From assembly GCA_965249035.1 (NCBI GenBank), contig CBDFKV010000007.1, positions 434,001-498,000 on the forward strand: DNA of 64,000 nucleotides, given 5' to 3'. Position numbers and translations under genes: made by a program. Numbering within the stretch: the first letter of the stretch is position 1; each line of letters starts with the position of its first letter. Positions 1 to 8,697 of the stretch are shown one piece after another. Origin of the DNA: CBDFKV01 sp965249035 (GTDB lineage Bacteria; Pseudomonadota; Gammaproteobacteria; Arenicellales; Poriferihabitantaceae). A model generated the notes under the pieces. That model ran no database searches. It was not told the DNA's origin and worked only from the letters and a program-made list of their open reading frames with translations.

Positions 1-538
1 CGGCAATCGTGACCGGCTTGCCGTCAATCTCGCAATGGGCTACTGCGCCCTTAGCGAAGGTATCAGTAGTTAAAATCGCTTCGGCCATTGATTGCCAGTT
101 GCCTTCCTCGCTGAGAGCCGAGGCTGATGGTATTGCCGCTAATATTTTATCAACTTCAGGCTGCTGGCCAATGACCCCGGTTGAGCAGACGTAAACCGCT
201 TCAGTACTAAGGCCTGTTTGCTTAGCTGCGGCAGCCGCCATTATTTCCGTTATCTGCCGGCCCTGATGGCCAGTACAAACATTGGCACGACCTGAATTAA
301 TGATTACCGCGCGACCTTTGCCTTGCTTTAATACTTCGCGCGACCACGTTACCGGCGCACCAGGGGTCGTTGATTGCGTAAAAACACCTGCGCTAGAGCC
401 AGCTTGATCAATGACCGCGACGACTAAATCAAGTCGATCCTGATAGCGTTCTCCTGAAGCGACACTAGCAAAACGCAAGCCGCGTATTGGCGGAATATCG
501 GGAAATGAATCAGGGGCTAACGGTGATTTATTTGACAT
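1..538 (-). CDS. argJ: ArgJ, bifunctional ornithine acetyltransferase/N-acetylglutamate synthase (N-terminal part)
   Basis: Translating the complement from the ATG at 536-538 gives about 179 residues that run off the left edge of the window. The protein carries ArgJ-type segments: an early IRGLRFA stretch, a DLVVAVID strand, AGVFTQS, the INSGRANVCTG region and a YVCSTGVIG loop. ArgJ transfers acetyl from N-acetylornithine to glutamate in the cytoplasmic arginine pathway. The self-cleavage site and the C-terminal half lie outside the window. It begins 24 bases after the secA stop on the same strand, an order also known from Pseudomonas. Only the N-terminal half is visible, so completeness cannot be judged. 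Confidence 0.9.
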   Translation of the reverse strand, partial: MSNKSPLAPDSFPDIPPIRGLRFASVASGERYQDRLDLVVAVIDQAGSSAGVFTQSTTPGAPVTWSREVLKQGKGRAVIINSGRANVCTGHQGRQITEIMAAAAAKQTGLSTEAVYVCSTGVIGQQPEVDKILAAIPSASALSEEGNWQSMAEAILTTDTFAKGAVAHCEIDGKPVTIA

Positions 539-562
539 CAGCAAATCTTCTTACAGGCGCAG

Positions 563-3316
563 CTACAGCTTGCCGTGGCAACGCTTATATTTAAGGCCTG
601 AGCCACAGGGGCACGGTTCGTTACGGCCGACTTTTTGACCAGAACGTACATAGGTTTCTTCCGCACCACGCGCTGGGCGTTGTGCTGGGCGGGGCTGCTC
701 TGCCTGATCAGCTTCCCCTCCAAATTGTTGAGCGGTATCGGCGGCAGACTCTGCACTCAATTCAGGGTGATTGAATTGCATTTCTTGCTGTTCACGCTCG
801 GCTTCCATCGCCGCTACCTCCTCCTCGGAGCGAAATTGCAGCTTGGATAATAAGCCAACCACTTCGGATTTAACCGTTTCCAGCATTTGCTCAAACAAGG
901 CAAAGGCCTCACGCTTGTATTCCTGTTTAGGGTCTTTTTGGGCATAGCCACGCAAGCCGATACCCTGACGCAAATGATCCATATTGGATAAATGATCTTT
1001 CCAGTGCTCATCCAACACCTGCAACATCACAGTTTTTTCCAGGTGGCGCATGGCATCCGGCCCAGCCTTATCTTCTTTTGCCTGATACGTATCGCGATAA
1101 GTCTGCTCAATTTTGTTACGCAGCGTTTCTTCGTGTAGATCATGATCATCATCCAGCCACTGCTGGATCGGCATCTTCAATCCGAACTCTTCCAAAGTAG
1201 CGGCTTCAAGCCCTGAAATATCCCACTGATCATCAATCGAAGCAGGCGGCACATATTCGGCCATGAGTTCTTCGACTACCTCTGTGGTCATCACGTCAAC
1301 ATTGGCGCTGAGATCAGTGCCATCCATTAAGGTATTACGCTGTCCATAAATGACTTTGCGTTGCTCATTGGCTACATCGTCATATTCAAGCAGCTGTTTG
1401 CGGATATCAAAGTTATGCCCTTCGACTTTCTTTTGTGCGTTTTCAATCGCCCGCGTCACCCAGGTATGTTCAATTGCCTCGCCCTCTTCCATACCCAAGC
1501 GCTGCATGATGGCACCGATTTTATCGGAGCCAAAGATGCGCATAAGCGTATCTTCCAGCGACAAATAAAAGCGGCTTTCACCGGGGTCGCCTTGACGACC
1601 ACAACGTCCACGTAGCTGGTTATCAACCCGGCGTGACTCGTTGCGTTCAGTACCGATTACGTACAACCCGCCCGCCTCTAATACCTGATCATGGCGTATT
1701 TGCCAGGCTTCTTTTAACGCCTCAGTATCAATTGCTTCTTCGCTGGCTTCCTCGGCTTTTTCAATTTCCATGCTCAGATTGCCACCCAAGACGATATCGG
1801 TTCCTCGACCGGCCATATTGGTCGCAATGGTCACGGTTCCAGGGCGCCCTGCGTCAGCAACGATCTCAGCTTCGCGCTCGTGTTGCTTGGCGTTAAGCAC
1901 TTGATGCTTAATGCCTTCTTTTTCGAGCATATTGGACAACAGCTCTGATGACTCGATTGATGCAGTTCCCACCAAAACGGGTTGTTTGCGCTCAATCGCG
2001 ACAACAATTTCTTCTTTGATCGCTACAAATTTCTCAGCCATGGTTCGAAAAACCAAGTCCGCGTTATCAATCCGGCGCAGTTCTTGATTGGTCGGCATGA
2101 CCACAACTTCTAGACTGTAAATTTGCTGAAATTCAGGCGCTTCTGTATCCGCCGTTCCGGTCATTCCAGACAGAGTGTCGTACAACCTAAAGTAATTCTG
2201 AAAGGTAATTGATGCAAGCGTTTGATTTTCCTTATTAATTGCAACGCCTTCTTTGGCCTCAACCGCTTGGTGCAAACCCTCGCCCCAACGCCGGCCTTGC
2301 ATCATTCGACCAGTGAATTCATCGATAATGATCACTTCGTCTTGTTGGACAATGTAGTCCACATCACGCTGATACAAATGGTGCGCGCGCAATGCTGCAT
2401 AGAGATGATGTAATAAGCCAATGTTATTGACATCATACAAGGTGCCGTCTTCCGGCAGCATACCTGCTTTGGTCAGTAACTCTTCGGCGTGTTCATGACC
2501 TTCTTCAGTCAGTGATATGCGCTTACCTTTTTCATCGATGGTGAAATCTTTAGGGTCTGCTTCATCGAGTTGTAACTGTAGCTGACCCACCAATTGATTA
2601 ATTGCCTGATAAACCGCAACATTATCTTCTGCTTGGCCTGAGATGATCAATGGCGTTCGCGCTTCGTCGATTAGAATCGAGTCAACCTCGTCCACAATCG
2701 CAAAACCCAAACCACGTTGCACACGTTGCTCGGCTGCGAATGCCATATTATCGCGCAAATAGTCAAAACCGAATTCGTTGTTTGTGCCGTACAAGATATC
2801 GCAGGCATACGCCTCTTGTTTCTCGTTGGGTTCTTGGCCGGATTGAATGACGCCGGTAGTCAAGCCTAGAAAACCAAATACCGCACCCATCCACTCAGCA
2901 TCACGACGCGCCAGATAATCATTGACGGTGATAATATGAACCGCATCTCCACTCACTGCATTTAATACGGCAGCCAAGGTGGCAACCAGGGTCTTGCCCT
3001 CGCCAGTTTTCATCTCAGCGATCTTGCCTTCGTGCAGCACCATTCCACCGATGAGCTGCACATCGTAATGACGCAAGCCGATCGAACGTTTCGCTGCTTC
3101 GCGGACTACCGCAAAGACTTCAATCAACAAGTCATCAACATCTTCATCGGCTTGATAACGCGCCCGAAAATCATCCATCTTGGCGCGCAAATCATCATCG
3201 CTAAGCGCCTCATATTCCGGCTCTAAGGCGTTAATTTGATCAACCTTCTTGCCCATTTGCTTGAGCATGCGTTGGTTACGGTTACCGAATACTTTAGTTA
3301 ATACGGAGCTAAGCAT
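563..3316 (-). CDS. secA: SecA, preprotein translocase motor ATPase
   Basis: This 917-residue protein has the normal SecA length. SecA is the cytoplasmic ATPase that pushes unfolded preproteins through SecYEG. Visible are the Walker A loop (MKTGEGKTLVA, about residues 102-112), the DEVDSILIDEARTPLIISG Walker B region near residue 209, the helicase-like segment TNMAGRGTDIVLGG, and a C-terminal zinc-binding SEC-C tail with Cys-Pro-Cys-Gly-Ser-Gly and a final Cys-His. The tail normally binds SecB and phospholipid. A Q/E/A-rich linker precedes it. The start ATG at 3314-3316 gives the standard MLSSVLTKVFGNRN beginning. argJ follows 24 bases downstream and dciA is divergent. Confidence 0.98.
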   Translation of the reverse strand: MLSSVLTKVFGNRNQRMLKQMGKKVDQINALEPEYEALSDDDLRAKMDDFRARYQADEDVDDLLIEVFAVVREAAKRSIGLRHYDVQLIGGMVLHEGKIAEMKTGEGKTLVATLAAVLNAVSGDAVHIITVNDYLARRDAEWMGAVFGFLGLTTGVIQSGQEPNEKQEAYACDILYGTNNEFGFDYLRDNMAFAAEQRVQRGLGFAIVDEVDSILIDEARTPLIISGQAEDNVAVYQAINQLVGQLQLQLDEADPKDFTIDEKGKRISLTEEGHEHAEELLTKAGMLPEDGTLYDVNNIGLLHHLYAALRAHHLYQRDVDYIVQQDEVIIIDEFTGRMMQGRRWGEGLHQAVEAKEGVAINKENQTLASITFQNYFRLYDTLSGMTGTADTEAPEFQQIYSLEVVVMPTNQELRRIDNADLVFRTMAEKFVAIKEEIVVAIERKQPVLVGTASIESSELLSNMLEKEGIKHQVLNAKQHEREAEIVADAGRPGTVTIATNMAGRGTDIVLGGNLSMEIEKAEEASEEAIDTEALKEAWQIRHDQVLEAGGLYVIGTERNESRRVDNQLRGRCGRQGDPGESRFYLSLEDTLMRIFGSDKIGAIMQRLGMEEGEAIEHTWVTRAIENAQKKVEGHNFDIRKQLLEYDDVANEQRKVIYGQRNTLMDGTDLSANVDVMTTEVVEELMAEYVPPASIDDQWDISGLEAATLEEFGLKMPIQQWLDDDHDLHEETLRNKIEQTYRDTYQAKEDKAGPDAMRHLEKTVMLQVLDEHWKDHLSNMDHLRQGIGLRGYAQKDPKQEYKREAFALFEQMLETVKSEVVGLLSKLQFRSEEEVAAMEAEREQQEMQFNHPELSAESAADTAQQFGGEADQAEQPRPAQRPARGAEETYVRSGQKVGRNEPCPCGSGLKYKRCHGKL

Positions 3317-3635
3317 CTGCTTCTCTTATAAAATAGGTAGTGGTGGGGTTTAGCATTTACCCATGGCATTTAAGCTTGCAAATTGGTAACGATGTCACTA
3401 ACTTGGACAGCTTAAGCAAGGTGGCTGTTATCGCCTGCGGAACCCTTTTTATTAATCGCTGCGATTATGCCCTGTGCAAGAGCAGACGTCAGCAACGCTA
3501 AGCAATATTTCCCGTTGGCTTTAGGCGGGAACAAAACCTGATCATGACTAAGGCTTTAATGTAAGGCGAAATTTTCCAATTTCTAGTAGATAATGCCTGA
3601 AGATAATTCTTGAATTAAATTTGCCAGCCAATCTA
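3317..3635. other. Divergent intergenic region between secA and dciA
   Basis: About 320 bases without a supported gene separate the divergent secA and dciA genes. No secM-like reading frame with a signal peptide is evident. The region holds a candidate leftward promoter for secA, listed separately, and an AT-rich stretch with GATAAT near 3586-3591 that could serve dciA but lacks a convincing -35 box. Confidence 0.5.
3464..3492 (-). promoter_or_regulatory. Candidate sigma-70 promoter for secA
   Basis: Read on the minus strand, CTGACG (3487-3492) and CATAAT (3464-3469) are separated by exactly 17 bases. This gives 4/6 and 5/6 matches to the -35 and -10 consensus. It lies about 150 bases upstream of the secA start. 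The call rests on sequence resemblance only. Confidence 0.35.
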
Positions 3636-4082
3636 ATGCATGCCTTTAAAGACATCAATACCCTGCTGCCGCAACTATTTTGTGCGCGGGTAGATATGCC
3701 GGTTGCCGACCCCATTCAGCAGCAAGTGCAGCAAGTCTTTATCGAAGAGTTCAGCCAAAGTGCGAATTACCTCAAACCACTGTTATTTGGCTCAGGCCGT
3801 TTGTTAATCATTGCCAATGCACCGATTTGGGCCACACATATCCGCCATCGACAACAGACGATTCGTGACCGTTGCGCAGATCAGGGCATCACGCTTGGCG
3901 AAATTAAAGTCAAAGTGATCCCCGTATCAGAGCAGCCACTTAGCGACCGCCAAGCTCCCCGCGATAAGCCAAAACTAAAAAATCAAACAGTCGCGCAGAT
4001 AGAACGTAGCGCGCTCATGCTTAAAAGCCCATCGTTGCAAAAAGCCTTTTCAAGGCTCGCTAAGCGGCTCAGTTCTGATTAA
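3636..4082 (+). CDS. dciA: DciA-like DUF721 protein, probable replicative helicase loader
   Basis: This small basic protein of about 148 residues has the DUF721 pattern: a central L-x-I-x-A-x-x-x-x-W-A-x-x-I-R segment (GSGRLLIIANAPIWATHIRHR) followed by a helix. In bacteria lacking DnaC, DUF721 proteins (DciA) interact with DnaB at replication initiation. A position beside secA matches the dciA locus of Pseudomonas. The ATG at 3636 is chosen; a TTG at 3621 is in frame and would add five residues. No clear ribosome-binding site decides between them. The C-terminal half is lysine/glutamine-rich and not recognisable. The family is secure; the function rests on family and position. Confidence 0.75.
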   Translation: MHAFKDINTLLPQLFCARVDMPVADPIQQQVQQVFIEEFSQSANYLKPLLFGSGRLLIIANAPIWATHIRHRQQTIRDRCADQGITLGEIKVKVIPVSEQPLSDRQAPRDKPKLKNQTVAQIERSALMLKSPSLQKAFSRLAKRLSSD

Positions 4083-4121
4083 ACTCAGTAGAACACTTGG
4101 TTATTCACTTCGTAGGTTTAC

Positions 4122-5102
4122 ATGACTCTTTCTGATTGGGTGGCTTTCCTGGCCGAACACGGCTTTGATACGGCGCAACAACGTCCCACTTTCGACCCTA
4201 CAAATAATGTTCCCATTGGCGCACAGCTCACCGCGCTGGTCGACCTTTCGCATCTGGGTGCCATTAGTGTCAGTGGTGACGATGCGCCTGGCTTTTTGCA
4301 AGGACAACTAAGCAATGATATCAAGGCATTAAGCGATCAAAACCCACACCAACTGAGTGCCTGGTGCAACCCAAAGGGTCGCATGGTTGCATTTTTTCAC
4401 GTGCTAAAAGACAGCGATAGTTATGTGCTAATCGCACCGCGGTCGATTATTGAACATATATTACCGCGCTTTAAGCTGTTCGTGATGCGCGCTAAAGTAA
4501 CGGTTGAGTATCTCCCCGATACGGGAGTTTTAGGCATAATCGGTACTGATGTCGTCAGTGATTTACCACGCTATGCGCTCAGCGACTCCTATAACCGTGC
4601 ATTTATCGTCGCCTCCTACACAGCACTAAAAGCGCTTTGGCAGAAAATAGAAGCTGATCAATATCGCGATGGGCGTACTTGGGAAGGTATCGACTGTCAC
4701 CTGGGTTGGCCGCAAGTGACTGCGGCTACCAGCGAGGCGTTCATCCCACAGATGGTCAATCTTGACCTCTGTAATGGCGTCAACTTTAAAAAAGGCTGTT
4801 ACCCGGGTCAAGAGATCGTCGCCCGCATTCATTATCGCGGCAAGCCTAAATCACGGATGATTCTGGTTTCTAGCCCACACGCGGCATCGGTGGGCGACCC
4901 TGTTTTTATAGACGGTCGAGACCAGACCGCTGGCCAAGTAGTCACGGAGGTTTCAAAGGCAAATGGCTCATCGACTTTATTAGTTACTGTGCCGCTTAGT
5001 CACATCTCGAGTGGCAAACTCTATCTCACCCCAAACTCTGAGCCACTTGAACGGTGTGTACTGCCTTATTCAATTCCTGAAGCCTTACCACCAAGCGGCT
5101 AG
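4122..5102 (+). CDS. ygfZ: YgfZ/GcvT-like folate-binding protein (Fe-S cluster maintenance)
   Basis: This 326-residue protein is of the YgfZ/IBA57 family, related to the T-protein of glycine cleavage. It supports assembly or repair of certain Fe-S enzymes with tetrahydrofolate. The diagnostic motif K-G-C-Y-P-G-Q-E with its essential cysteine is present around residues 225-232, followed by IVARIHYRGK. N-terminal features include VDLSHLGAISVSGDDAPGFLQGQLSND and WCNPKGRM, typical of the aminomethyltransferase fold. It starts about 40 bases after dciA on the same strand and ends at a hairpin terminator. Confidence 0.93.
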   Translation: MTLSDWVAFLAEHGFDTAQQRPTFDPTNNVPIGAQLTALVDLSHLGAISVSGDDAPGFLQGQLSNDIKALSDQNPHQLSAWCNPKGRMVAFFHVLKDSDSYVLIAPRSIIEHILPRFKLFVMRAKVTVEYLPDTGVLGIIGTDVVSDLPRYALSDSYNRAFIVASYTALKALWQKIEADQYRDGRTWEGIDCHLGWPQVTAATSEAFIPQMVNLDLCNGVNFKKGCYPGQEIVARIHYRGKPKSRMILVSSPHAASVGDPVFIDGRDQTAGQVVTEVSKANGSSTLLVTVPLSHISSGKLYLTPNSEPLERCVLPYSIPEALPPSG

Positions 5103-5103
5103 C

Positions 5104-5130
5104 AAAAAGGCGCTATAACGCGCCTTCTTT
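5104..5130 (+). terminator. Rho-independent terminator after ygfZ
   Basis: A 7-bp stem (AAGGCGC / GCGCCTT) with a TATAAC loop is preceded by an A-run and followed by a T-rich CTTCTTTC tract. It sits in the convergent gap between ygfZ and the DsrC-like gene, so it may serve both strands. Confidence 0.65.
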
Positions 5131-5153
5131 CACTCCGAGACTTGATACTCAGA

Positions 5154-5492
5154 TTAATAGCCGCCTTTACGCGTACTTTGCGGCAACCCTGCGTATTTGC
5201 GTCCTTGCTTGCTCGGCATTTCCGGAAATAGTTGATACATGTCTTTGCTGGTCAGTTTCTTGCCCCACAATTTGCCCATGTATTTGACGATGGCGCGCTC
5301 ATTCGGTTGATTACCCGCATTGTCTTCGTGTTCTGCGCGCAAATATTTAATCACATCAATATGCTGATCAGTCAACTCAAAGCCATCCACTGCAGCCAGC
5401 GCCTGCATCACTGATTCATCCCATACATTGGTATCCGCCAAATAACCATTGTCAGTGGTTTCGAGACTTTGACCTTTTACTTCAATTGCCAT
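5154..5492 (-). CDS. DsrC/TusE-family protein lacking the active cysteines (RspA-like)
   Basis: This 112-residue protein has the DsrC/TusE fold signature: an N-terminal MAIEVKGQSLETTDNGYL, then W, D and LT segments, and a C-terminal arm. TusE passes sulfur for tRNA 2-thiouridine via a penultimate cysteine, and DsrC uses two C-terminal cysteines. Here the arm ends LPQSTRKGGY and I see no cysteine anywhere in the protein. It therefore belongs to the cysteine-free branch (RspA-like) and cannot carry sulfur by the known mechanism. The ATG at 5490-5492 is preferred because GAGGA lies about eight bases upstream; an in-frame extension to 5552 adds unconserved residues. No tusBCD genes are nearby. 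Confidence 0.8.
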   Translation of the reverse strand: MAIEVKGQSLETTDNGYLADTNVWDESVMQALAAVDGFELTDQHIDVIKYLRAEHEDNAGNQPNERAIVKYMGKLWGKKLTSKDMYQLFPEMPSKQGRKYAGLPQSTRKGGY

Positions 5493-5866
5493 TAATTTAT
5501 CCTCAAGGTGTTGAAATCCGACAGCCATCGATCGGCTAACGGTAAAGAACACGGACTATTCCACAGACATTTGGCGGTGTCACTTTCCCGATCGGGTGGT
5601 TAAAAGCACCCGTTAACTATCCCGTACAGGGGAATAGGGGCAGATCAACTCCCACGATCTACTCTCCCGATCGAATAGAGGGTGTTCCCAATAGGCTGTG
5701 GTAAAATTATTCACATCAACAAATGCAAGGAACGCCTAATGCGCGCAATACCGATTACTTTTTATTGCACCGCTGTTATCTGCTTCCAACTGGTTCGCTG
5801 AAGAAAAACAGCGCCCTACCAAATCAACGGTAGCGATTCCGAAAGCTATGATGAATAATCGATAAA
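5493..5866. other. Intergenic region with GATCG-rich palindromes and a small broken frame
   Basis: About 370 bases separate the DsrC-like gene from the repeat-domain surface protein. The 10-bp palindrome CCCGATCGGG lies at 5587-5596, and CCCGATCG recurs at 5666-5673. A CTATTCC/GGAATAG pair and a GGGTG...CACCC pair suggest secondary structure. The right end holds a short signal-peptide-like frame, described separately. No convincing promoter was assigned. Confidence 0.4.
5739..5865 (+). pseudogene. Possible frameshifted small secreted peptide gene
   Basis: An ATG at 5739 with AAGGAA upstream opens a 20-codon frame (MRAIPITFYCTAVICFQLVR, stop 5799-5801) that looks like a signal peptide. If one base near 5796 is skipped, the reading continues as AEEKQRPTKSTVAIPKAMMN and ends at a TAA at 5863-5865. 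That stop falls one base before the ATG of the next gene. A hydrophobic leader followed by an A-E-E junction resembles a cleaved export signal, so this could be a decayed small gene, a base-call error, or a leader peptide. The evidence is thin. Confidence 0.3.
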
Positions 5867-7804
5867 ATGATCAAGCAATACCTGATATTGGGCTTATTAC
5901 TATTAGGCGGCGTACTACTGCTGTACTCGCTTGAGTGGGGCGGGCCTTCTGAGCAGCCCATTCAAATAGCAGGTAGTCGTTCCAAAAATTCAACTATCAA
6001 TGATCAAGCACACCAAAAAAACGACCTCGCAGATCTAAGAAGCGGTGGTATCTCTAGTAAAAGAAAGAATCGCAAGACTTTTGCTCCGAATAGCACTCGT
6101 ACTTTAGGTGGCTCATCCACTGGTATCGCCACTTCCACACCCAATCGACTGGAGACTGACAACGGTAGCGACTCGAATGATCAGCCTAGCCACTACCCAC
6201 TCCCTGGCGCATCAGCGGTGTCACAATCGTCAGTGAATGTCGCTGAAAATGAGTCAAATAATAGGAACCCGGCTTCATCTACTCCAGGCAGCTCAAAAGC
6301 ATCTCCTCAAAAAACCACCGATACCACCAAAAAAAGTACGACGGCGAGCGAACAAGACCAAAAACAAAACGCGGCAGAAGAAAACGATATTGATACAGAC
6401 GCAGACGCAGACGATAATTCTGAGCCAACATCCCCTGAACTGAACACCTCTATTCAAATAACTGGCAGCGTTGTAGACACGACGGGTCATTTGATTTCTG
6501 GTCTCGGCTTAAGCCTAAAGCTGTCTCAAGCCTCCAAGGAGAATAAAGCCGTTTTTGGGAAACGTAACTTGCAAAGCCAAACCAACGACAAGGGTCAATA
6601 CCAGTTTCGTAATTTGGTTGAGGGGAGTTATCAGGTATGTACGCTAGCAGCCAATGGTTATACTGCACTGTGTAAAAACGTTCTTGCACCCCATTTGAGT
6701 GCTGACTTCACCCTGGTTGGAACTCTAAATGGTGGCGTATATGGCGTGGTTATTGATGAGCAAGGTGCTCCTGTGGGTGACGTTTCTGTCTCCGCATCGC
6801 CGCAACAGACCACTCGCACCAAAACAGACAAAGAAGGAAGATTTGACTTGCAACTGGCTGTCAATGCTGGCGCTAACTACCAAATCTATTTCTCCAAGGC
6901 GGGCTATGCCCGAAATACTGTTCCGCTAAAGGGCGATGAAATTCTAGCCCGCAAACAGATCCAGACAACGATTACTGCCTTACAGGGTTTTGATGTCAAA
7001 GGCCAGGTTTTGGACCAATCCGGCGAAGCCGTCAATGGTGTGGTGGTGAGACTACATTCGCCCTCAGTTAAGACCAATGTACAATTGCGGGGGAACTCTA
7101 ATCAGAATGGCAATTTCACTATCAAATACGCGAAAGCAGCCGACGATTACAGCTTGAGCATTTCGAAGGGCCAATACACCTACGAGAAAGGCTACTATCA
7201 GAATATAAGTGTCTACGAAGGAATGCCACGGATCGAGGTGAGGGTTCAAGCTATGGCGTTTGGCAGGGGAAGCCTCGGGGTAACACTGATGAATCCCAAT
7301 AGTCTAGCAGTCAGTAACGTATCGCTTAGGTTACAATCTGGGCGCTATAGTAGTAACGAAGTTACCGACCAGAGCGGGCAAGCAACCTTTACAGATGTCC
7401 AGGTAAAACAAGCGGGCAACCCCATCACGCTTACAAGCCATAACAATGATCCTCGATATACTTTCAGCGGCATCACCTTGGCTGATGGCGAATTCCCATC
7501 AAAGCAATTGCGGGTCTCAAATGGCGGTTATTCACTCACGGTGTCCGTTGTTGATGAGCAAAACCTACGGTTAAAAGGTGCCCAAGGAACTTTAACCTGG
7601 CAGTTAAAAGCCGATGGAGTGATTCATACCACCCAGAGGATCAAGAAAACAGCAAAACAAGATTCCGGCTCCTTTATATTTACATCACTTAGTGCCGGCA
7701 AGCATACGCTAACGATTACGCGCGGTGGTTACAAGACCTACACCGCCGAAATTAACATCAACCTACTAGACCAATCTCACCGAGCATCGATGAAAAAAAA
7801 TTAG
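5867..7804 (+). CDS. Membrane-anchored protein with repeated carboxypeptidase-regulatory-like domains
   Basis: This 645-residue protein is of unknown function. Residues 3-20 form one hydrophobic segment (signal anchor). Residues about 30-200 are low-complexity, rich in Ser, Thr, Asn and Gln, with an Asp-Thr-Asp-Ala acidic run. From about residue 198 on there are at least four beta-sandwich repeats of the CarboxypepD_reg type, with pattern G-x-V-x-D-x-x-G-x-x-(V/I) then T-(D/N)-x-x-G-x-(F/Y)-x-(F/L). Examples are ITGSVVDTTGHLISG with NDKGQYQFRNL, GVVIDEQGAPVGDVSV with DKEGRFDLQL, and VKGQVLDQSGEAVNGVVV with NQNGNFTIKY. Such repeats usually act as stalks or binding modules outside the cell. No enzyme domain is visible. 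Confidence 0.75.
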   Translation: MIKQYLILGLLLLGGVLLLYSLEWGGPSEQPIQIAGSRSKNSTINDQAHQKNDLADLRSGGISSKRKNRKTFAPNSTRTLGGSSTGIATSTPNRLETDNGSDSNDQPSHYPLPGASAVSQSSVNVAENESNNRNPASSTPGSSKASPQKTTDTTKKSTTASEQDQKQNAAEENDIDTDADADDNSEPTSPELNTSIQITGSVVDTTGHLISGLGLSLKLSQASKENKAVFGKRNLQSQTNDKGQYQFRNLVEGSYQVCTLAANGYTALCKNVLAPHLSADFTLVGTLNGGVYGVVIDEQGAPVGDVSVSASPQQTTRTKTDKEGRFDLQLAVNAGANYQIYFSKAGYARNTVPLKGDEILARKQIQTTITALQGFDVKGQVLDQSGEAVNGVVVRLHSPSVKTNVQLRGNSNQNGNFTIKYAKAADDYSLSISKGQYTYEKGYYQNISVYEGMPRIEVRVQAMAFGRGSLGVTLMNPNSLAVSNVSLRLQSGRYSSNEVTDQSGQATFTDVQVKQAGNPITLTSHNNDPRYTFSGITLADGEFPSKQLRVSNGGYSLTVSVVDEQNLRLKGAQGTLTWQLKADGVIHTTQRIKKTAKQDSGSFIFTSLSAGKHTLTITRGGYKTYTAEININLLDQSHRASMKKN

Positions 7805-7829
7805 GGTCGGTTCTTTCTTTTGTTACATC

Positions 7830-8678
7830 TTATGGCGTATTCCTTACCCGTAAGTAGGATGCAAATCTAGGGATGCCCTTATCAGTAAACCCATGGTGCC
7901 GAAAGGTAATCAAGCTGCCCTTCGCAGGTGGTGTTTTACGATCTTGGTCGCTCAGACCGGTACCGATATAAAACCGTTGCTTGCCCTCGATTTCAACCCA
8001 TAACGCTCCCGTCATGCCCTGATATTTCCCTTTTCCTGGCCGATAACCGATTACTCGACCTTCCATGTCGTCCTGTTTTTTGACCTTTAAAGCATTGAGA
8101 CTACGGCCTGTTTCGTAACCGCTGGCCGGATTCCTTAACACCAAGCCTTCTCCGCCAGCTTTTACCACCGTTTCCAGTCGGGTATTTAGATGATTAACAT
8201 CGTGACATACCTCTTGTGGGATGACGGTGACGTGCGTGAGTAGATTGTCTCGCAGGTATTGTCTGACTAATTCCATCCGTGCATCAAAATCACCCAGCGC
8301 GTTCGGCACTTCGAATAAGTGATAACTCACTCGCTGCCACCTGGAATCAGGCTCACCTCGGGAGACGATTGATAAGGTGTCTTCGAAAAGCCCACGGCTA
8401 ATCCACAATTCACCATCTAACTCAAAAGGTGGTAAGTTTTTAACAAACCAGTTGGGCGCAGAAAATGCATTTCCCTGACGAGAGATCAATTGCTCTCCAT
8501 TCCAATACGCGCGCACGCCATCCAGTTTTTCACTCATATACCAGCCATCGATCGACAGGCTGGGTTGGTACTTTGTCAGCAGTAATAACTCGGGCTTTGC
8601 TGCATGGCTTACCAGCGATGCAAGCGCTATTAAAAGCATTAGTGCAATCGGCATGATCTTCAGCACGGCACTGGTCAA
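7830..8678 (-). CDS. Exported minimal ATP-dependent DNA ligase (Lig E type)
   Basis: The nucleotidyltransferase motif E-K-L-D-G-V-R holds the adenylated lysine, followed by SRQGN, FELDGELW, EGLVLRNP and LKVKKQDD, the ordered ligase motifs I-V. An OB-fold C-terminus carries ALWVEI and FRHHGFT. There are no extra DNA-binding domains, as in the small Lig E ligases of Proteobacteria. A hydrophobic signal (MPIALMLLIALASLVSHAA) indicates export to the periplasm. The TTG at 8676-8678 is chosen because GGAG lies about seven bases before it and it avoids overlap with pip. An ATG at 8652-8654 would still keep a shorter signal, and the frame extends to 8738. Role in uptake or extracellular DNA repair is only suspected in the family. 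Confidence 0.85.
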   Translation of the reverse strand: MTSAVLKIMPIALMLLIALASLVSHAAKPELLLLTKYQPSLSIDGWYMSEKLDGVRAYWNGEQLISRQGNAFSAPNWFVKNLPPFELDGELWISRGLFEDTLSIVSRGEPDSRWQRVSYHLFEVPNALGDFDARMELVRQYLRDNLLTHVTVIPQEVCHDVNHLNTRLETVVKAGGEGLVLRNPASGYETGRSLNALKVKKQDDMEGRVIGYRPGKGKYQGMTGALWVEIEGKQRFYIGTGLSDQDRKTPPAKGSLITFRHHGFTDKGIPRFASYLRVRNTP

Positions 8679-8697
8679 TCTACGCCTACTCCAAGTA

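Noticed and set aside
3317..3635. secM-like leader peptide ahead of secA
   Set aside because: No frame with a signal peptide and an arrest motif was found in this gap.
6237..6443. Lysine-rich alternate frame in the surface protein
   Set aside because: It is an artefact of the low-complexity Thr/Lys/Asp linker read in another frame.
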